24,599 nucleotides of DNA, taken from the NCBI GenBank assembly GCA_964599275.1, contig CAZRFK010000024.1, positions 1-24,599 on the forward strand, read 5' to 3'. Below the pieces are notes generated by a model that was given only the letters and a program-made list of their open reading frames with translations, was not told where the DNA came from and searched no databases. Of the stretch, positions 22,285-24,599 are shown piece after piece; positions within the stretch are counted from its first letter, which is position 1; every line of letters begins with the position of its first letter. The position numbers and the translations under genes were made by a program. Source of the DNA: PUMD01 sp964599275 (GTDB lineage Bacteria > Bacillota > Sulfobacillia > SLMV01).

Positions 22285-23505
22285 ATGTCAGAAAAGCAGC
22301 TTATACTGGTACGCTTCGGTGAAATAGCTTTGAAGGGACAAAATCGCGGAAAATTTGAAAGACAGCTTGTTGATAACTTGCGGGGTGTCCTTGAAGGAAA
22401 ATTTTCAGCCGAAGTACGCAGAAGTCAGGGGCGGATTTTTGTTTATTTGAAGGACAATGACAATATTGCTAATGCCATAAATAGGGTGCGGCGTGTTTTT
22501 GGAGTAGTATCAGTAAGCCCTGCCCGCAGGGTGCAGCTGGATGATGAAGCAATTGCTGAATCAGCCAAGAGTCTGGCTCGTCGCGCCCAGAAACGCTACC
22601 AGGATGACGGAAGACATGCCCCGTTCACCTTCAAGATTTCCGCCAGGCGGGCTAATAAGGAATTTCATAAGACATCACCAGAGATAAACCACTGGTTGGG
22701 AGCAGAAGTTCTTCATAATCTCAGCGACATCGAAGTGGATGTACACGAACCAGACCTGAATCTGCAGGTGGAAATACGCAGTAATTACGCTTATTTGATG
22801 GGTGAGGTCATTGATGGACCCGGAGGGCTCCCGGTCGGTTCTTCTGGTACTGCACTGTCTCTTCTTTCCGGTGGAATAGACAGCCCCGCAGCTTGCTGGT
22901 ATATGATGAAACGAGGTCTGCGAGTGGAGGCTATCCACTTTTACACTCCCCCTTATACTGGTCCCAGGTCACATGAAAAAGTAAAAGAACTATGCGGACA
23001 GTTAGCCAAATGGGGCAATGGGCTGACTCTTCACATGTACCACTTTACAAAAATCCAGCAGCATATTAACAAGCATTGCCCGGAACGTCTCATACTGACT
23101 GTTATGCGCAGAATGATGCTGCGAGCCTCTGAAAAAGTTGCTGAGATGATCCACGCGCCAGTATTGATAACCGGGGAAAGCCTGGGACAGGTAGCCAGCC
23201 AGACTTTAGAGAACATGCAGGCGACTGAGGCAGCGGTAGAATGTCCCCTACTCCGTCCTTTGGTGGGAATGGACAAGGAGGAGATAATCAAAAGAGCTAA
23301 GTACATTGGTACTTACGAGACCTCCATACAGCCCTATGAAGACTGCTGCACTCTGTTTGTGCCCCAACACCCAAAAACCGCCCCCTCTTTACAGGAAGTG
23401 GCGAATGCAGAAGAATCCTTACCAATTGATGAACTTCTCAGCGAACATGAAATAGAAACAGTGCACTTTGACAGTCACGGACAGAAGATTGACCCGGGAG
23501 ATTAA
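22285..23505 (+). CDS. thiI: tRNA 4-thiouridine synthase ThiI
   Basis: ThiI adenylates uridine 8 of tRNA and inserts sulfur, and in some bacteria also helps thiamine thiazole synthesis. The 406-residue protein has an N-terminal ferredoxin-like segment (LILVRFGEIALKGQNRGKFE), a THUMP RNA-binding domain (about 60-165) and the PP-loop ATP motif LLSGGIDSP (about 193-201). It continues with GESLGQVASQTLENM and RPLVGMDKEEI and ends without a rhodanese domain. The missing rhodanese domain is normal in Firmicutes, where the adjacent NifS passes sulfur directly. AGGAGAGG precedes the ATG. It is convergent with the serine hydrolase, only 19 bases between stops, with a weak CCCGGG hairpin at the boundary. 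Confidence 0.96.
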   Translation: MSEKQLILVRFGEIALKGQNRGKFERQLVDNLRGVLEGKFSAEVRRSQGRIFVYLKDNDNIANAINRVRRVFGVVSVSPARRVQLDDEAIAESAKSLARRAQKRYQDDGRHAPFTFKISARRANKEFHKTSPEINHWLGAEVLHNLSDIEVDVHEPDLNLQVEIRSNYAYLMGEVIDGPGGLPVGSSGTALSLLSGGIDSPAACWYMMKRGLRVEAIHFYTPPYTGPRSHEKVKELCGQLAKWGNGLTLHMYHFTKIQQHINKHCPERLILTVMRRMMLRASEKVAEMIHAPVLITGESLGQVASQTLENMQATEAAVECPLLRPLVGMDKEEIIKRAKYIGTYETSIQPYEDCCTLFVPQHPKTAPSLQEVANAEESLPIDELLSEHEIETVHFDSHGQKIDPGD

Positions 23506-23515
23506 CCGCCCCGGG
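23493..23515. terminator. weak hairpin at the thiI/serine hydrolase convergence
   Basis: CCCGGG at 23493-23498 and 23510-23515 can pair around an 11-base loop spanning the thiI stop. No T-run follows on either strand, so termination is doubtful, but convergent stops only 19 bases apart make some terminator here likely. Confidence 0.3.
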
Positions 23516-23524
23516 CCACCATGT

Positions 23525-24370
23525 TCACTGAGGTAGATATTGACTGGGCAGACCCCTGCCATGATGAGTAAATCGGTCCAACATTCCGAGATAATCCCAG
23601 ATAATCTCAGCAAGGTGAGTTATGGTTTCAGAGTTGTTGTTGTCTACCCCAAAAGCGGTCATTATCCCCAGTATGTACGGACGACGCTGCTGCTTTACAA
23701 GTGCGACTTCACATCGCACTCCTTCAAGCCCTCCCGTTTTTCCAGCAATAGGAACCTCAGCTGGTATTGCCTCCCGTATGGGGGAAGACTTGGATTTGCC
23801 CAGCACAGATATCACCTGGTCAGATATCTCTTGAGAAACAAACTCTCCTTTGTGCAAAATTTTGAGCCACTTAACCATATCACGGGCGGTAGCCAGATTC
23901 TCTTTACCAGAAGCAGCTGCGTCCCAATCAATCATTTTGCGCTGCAGTACTGTATCAACACACCCCAGATTTTCCATCAGCTGATTTGTTTCATTTATGC
24001 TGGCATGATCGATGCAGAGGTTGGTCGCAATATTATCGCTCACATTTATCATTAGTATCGCAAGATTATAAAGTGACAGTTGGAATTTTCCCTCCAGATG
24101 CTGCAGGACCCCACTGCCAGCCACTATATCCTCAGGTCCAATATTAACTGGTTCTTGCAGATCCAGCTCACCCTCAGCATCTTGCTTGAACAGCTGCATC
24201 AAAACAGGAACTTTTATGGTACTTCCAGCGGCAAGAATTTTATCTCCATTTATATCAATCCTGCGACCAGTATTTAGATCTTCAACACACAGTCCAATGA
24301 CACCACGAAAACCAGTGACTATTCCAGCAATTTCACTATTCATTTTTTTCCACAGGATTTCCTCAGACAA
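23525..24370 (-). CDS. class A beta-lactamase-fold serine hydrolase
   Basis: A 281-residue serine hydrolase of the class A beta-lactamase/penicillin-binding fold. The motifs are S50-T-I-K53 (SxxK), S111-D-N113 (SDN) and K211-T-G213 (KTG). The omega-loop region reads DWDAAASGKENLATARDM, so the canonical E-x-x-L-N arrangement of true lactamases is not plain. There is no N-terminal signal peptide, which is odd for a beta-lactamase and suggests a cytoplasmic esterase/peptidase-like role. Starts: TTG at 24370 (AAGGG ten bases upstream) or ATG at 24343 (GTGGA upstream); neither is decisive, and the longer is given. The end of an IS3-type element lies only about 28 bases upstream, so the native promoter may have been displaced. 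Family call firm, activity unknown. Confidence 0.85.
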   Translation of the reverse strand: MSEEILWKKMNSEIAGIVTGFRGVIGLCVEDLNTGRRIDINGDKILAAGSTIKVPVLMQLFKQDAEGELDLQEPVNIGPEDIVAGSGVLQHLEGKFQLSLYNLAILMINVSDNIATNLCIDHASINETNQLMENLGCVDTVLQRKMIDWDAAASGKENLATARDMVKWLKILHKGEFVSQEISDQVISVLGKSKSSPIREAIPAEVPIAGKTGGLEGVRCEVALVKQQRRPYILGIMTAFGVDNNNSETITHLAEIIWDYLGMLDRFTHHGRGLPSQYLPQ

Positions 24371-24398
24371 TTAAAACGCACCCTTTCCGATGATATAG

Positions 24399-24599
24399 TG
24401 CCCCACTGATTTTGGGACACATCAAGCCACAGAATTTCGGAGACTTCCCCGATTGAATTGTAGCGGTGTTTTGTATCCTAACGCCGAGTGCAAACGCTCT
24501 TTGTTGTAAAACTGCACCCAGCGGTCAATGCCTTCTTTTGCCTTTTTCAAGGTTTCATATTCACCCAACCAGACCTCTTCTTCCTTCAGACTTCTATGC
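24399..24599 (-). mobile_element. IS3-family insertion sequence, right end (partial)
   Basis: The transposase C-terminus and a terminal segment that begins TGCCCCACTGATTTTGGGACA-like (24399 onward; IS3 elements end in TG...CA) mark the end of an insertion sequence continuing past the window. The exact boundary and target duplication cannot be confirmed without the other end. Confidence 0.75.
24422..24599 (-). CDS. IS3-family transposase OrfB, C-terminal part
   Basis: The minus strand gives 58 codons from the window edge to a TGA at 24424-24422. They include EYETLKKAKEGIDRWVQFYN, KERLHSALGYKTPLQF and a tail RGSLRNSVA. The run W-x-x-x-YN-x-x-R-x-HSALGY-x-TP is the hallmark of the end of the DDE integrase core of IS3-family OrfB proteins. 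The third catalytic Glu would be near the visible N-terminal part (SLKEEEVW region), but the first two acidic residues are outside the window. No frameshift or stop interrupts this stretch, so the element may be intact and active. Transcription of the transposase points straight at the downstream serine hydrolase gene. Confidence 0.88.
   Translation of the reverse strand, partial: HRSLKEEEVWLGEYETLKKAKEGIDRWVQFYNKERLHSALGYKTPLQFNRGSLRNSVA

Noticed and set aside
1..24599. CRISPR array, rRNA, tRNA, selenocysteine or riboswitch signals.
   Set aside because: No repeat-spacer pattern, cloverleaf or in-frame TGA with a conserved context was recognised; thermodynamic or covariance-model searches were not possible here.

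Overview
The window looks like a chromosomal segment of a strictly anaerobic, Clostridia-type Firmicute. The evidence is strong GGAGG-type ribosome binding sites, frequent TTG/GTG starts, an oxygen-defence set built on superoxide reductase, rubrerythrin and rubredoxin instead of catalase, a YgeY-type M20 hydrolase, and a NifS-ThiI pair without a rhodanese domain. Exact genus cannot be read from the sequence; a Natranaerobiales/Dethiobacter-like anaerobe is only a guess. No rRNA, tRNA, CRISPR array or phage genes were seen.

Layout. 1-2154 (minus): tldD followed by tldE/pmbA (tldE cut by the window edge). 2461-4810 (plus): an M20 peptidase and a COG3199 NAD-kinase-like protein, ending at a strong hairpin (4820-4854) shared with a convergent M81/MlrC-type metallopeptidase (4862-6346, minus). 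6510-7862 (minus): a membrane family-2 glycosyltransferase. 8243-9945 (plus): an oxidative-stress cluster of superoxide reductase (apparently starting at ATT), rubrerythrin and a flavin-reductase/rubredoxin fusion, closed by a hairpin. 10205-14137 (plus): a CofE-like glutamate ligase with a large extra domain, a cysteine-synthase-fold enzyme and a YgeY-type hydrolase. 14251-15162 (minus): DUF134 protein and a Fur-family regulator, with a palindromic candidate operator upstream and a terminator downstream. 15349-18076 (plus): DUF402 protein, small membrane protein, NikR, ECF transporter S component and SAM methyltransferase. 18104-20808 (minus): ATC-hydrolase-like protein, long aldo/keto reductase, HAD hydrolase. 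21071-23505 (plus): cysteine desulfurase and ThiI behind a clear promoter. 23525-24370 (minus): a beta-lactamase-fold serine hydrolase, with the end of an IS3-family element directly upstream (24399-24599).

How the genes work together. The SOR-rubrerythrin-Hrb trio could form a complete superoxide-to-water route with its own electron donor. NifS and ThiI together supply sulfur for tRNA 4-thiouridine and possibly thiamine. TldDE, M20, M81 and YgeY give the region a peptide/amide-hydrolysis theme. The NikR-ECF S-methyltransferase run suggests nickel-controlled uptake of an unknown small molecule.

Most notable: the nuclease-like insertion in the CofE-like protein, the ATT start of the superoxide reductase, the NikR-linked transporter/methyltransferase unit, and several unusual leaders (inverted repeat around the nifS promoter, SD-loop hairpin, hairpin between SD and start of the YgeY gene).
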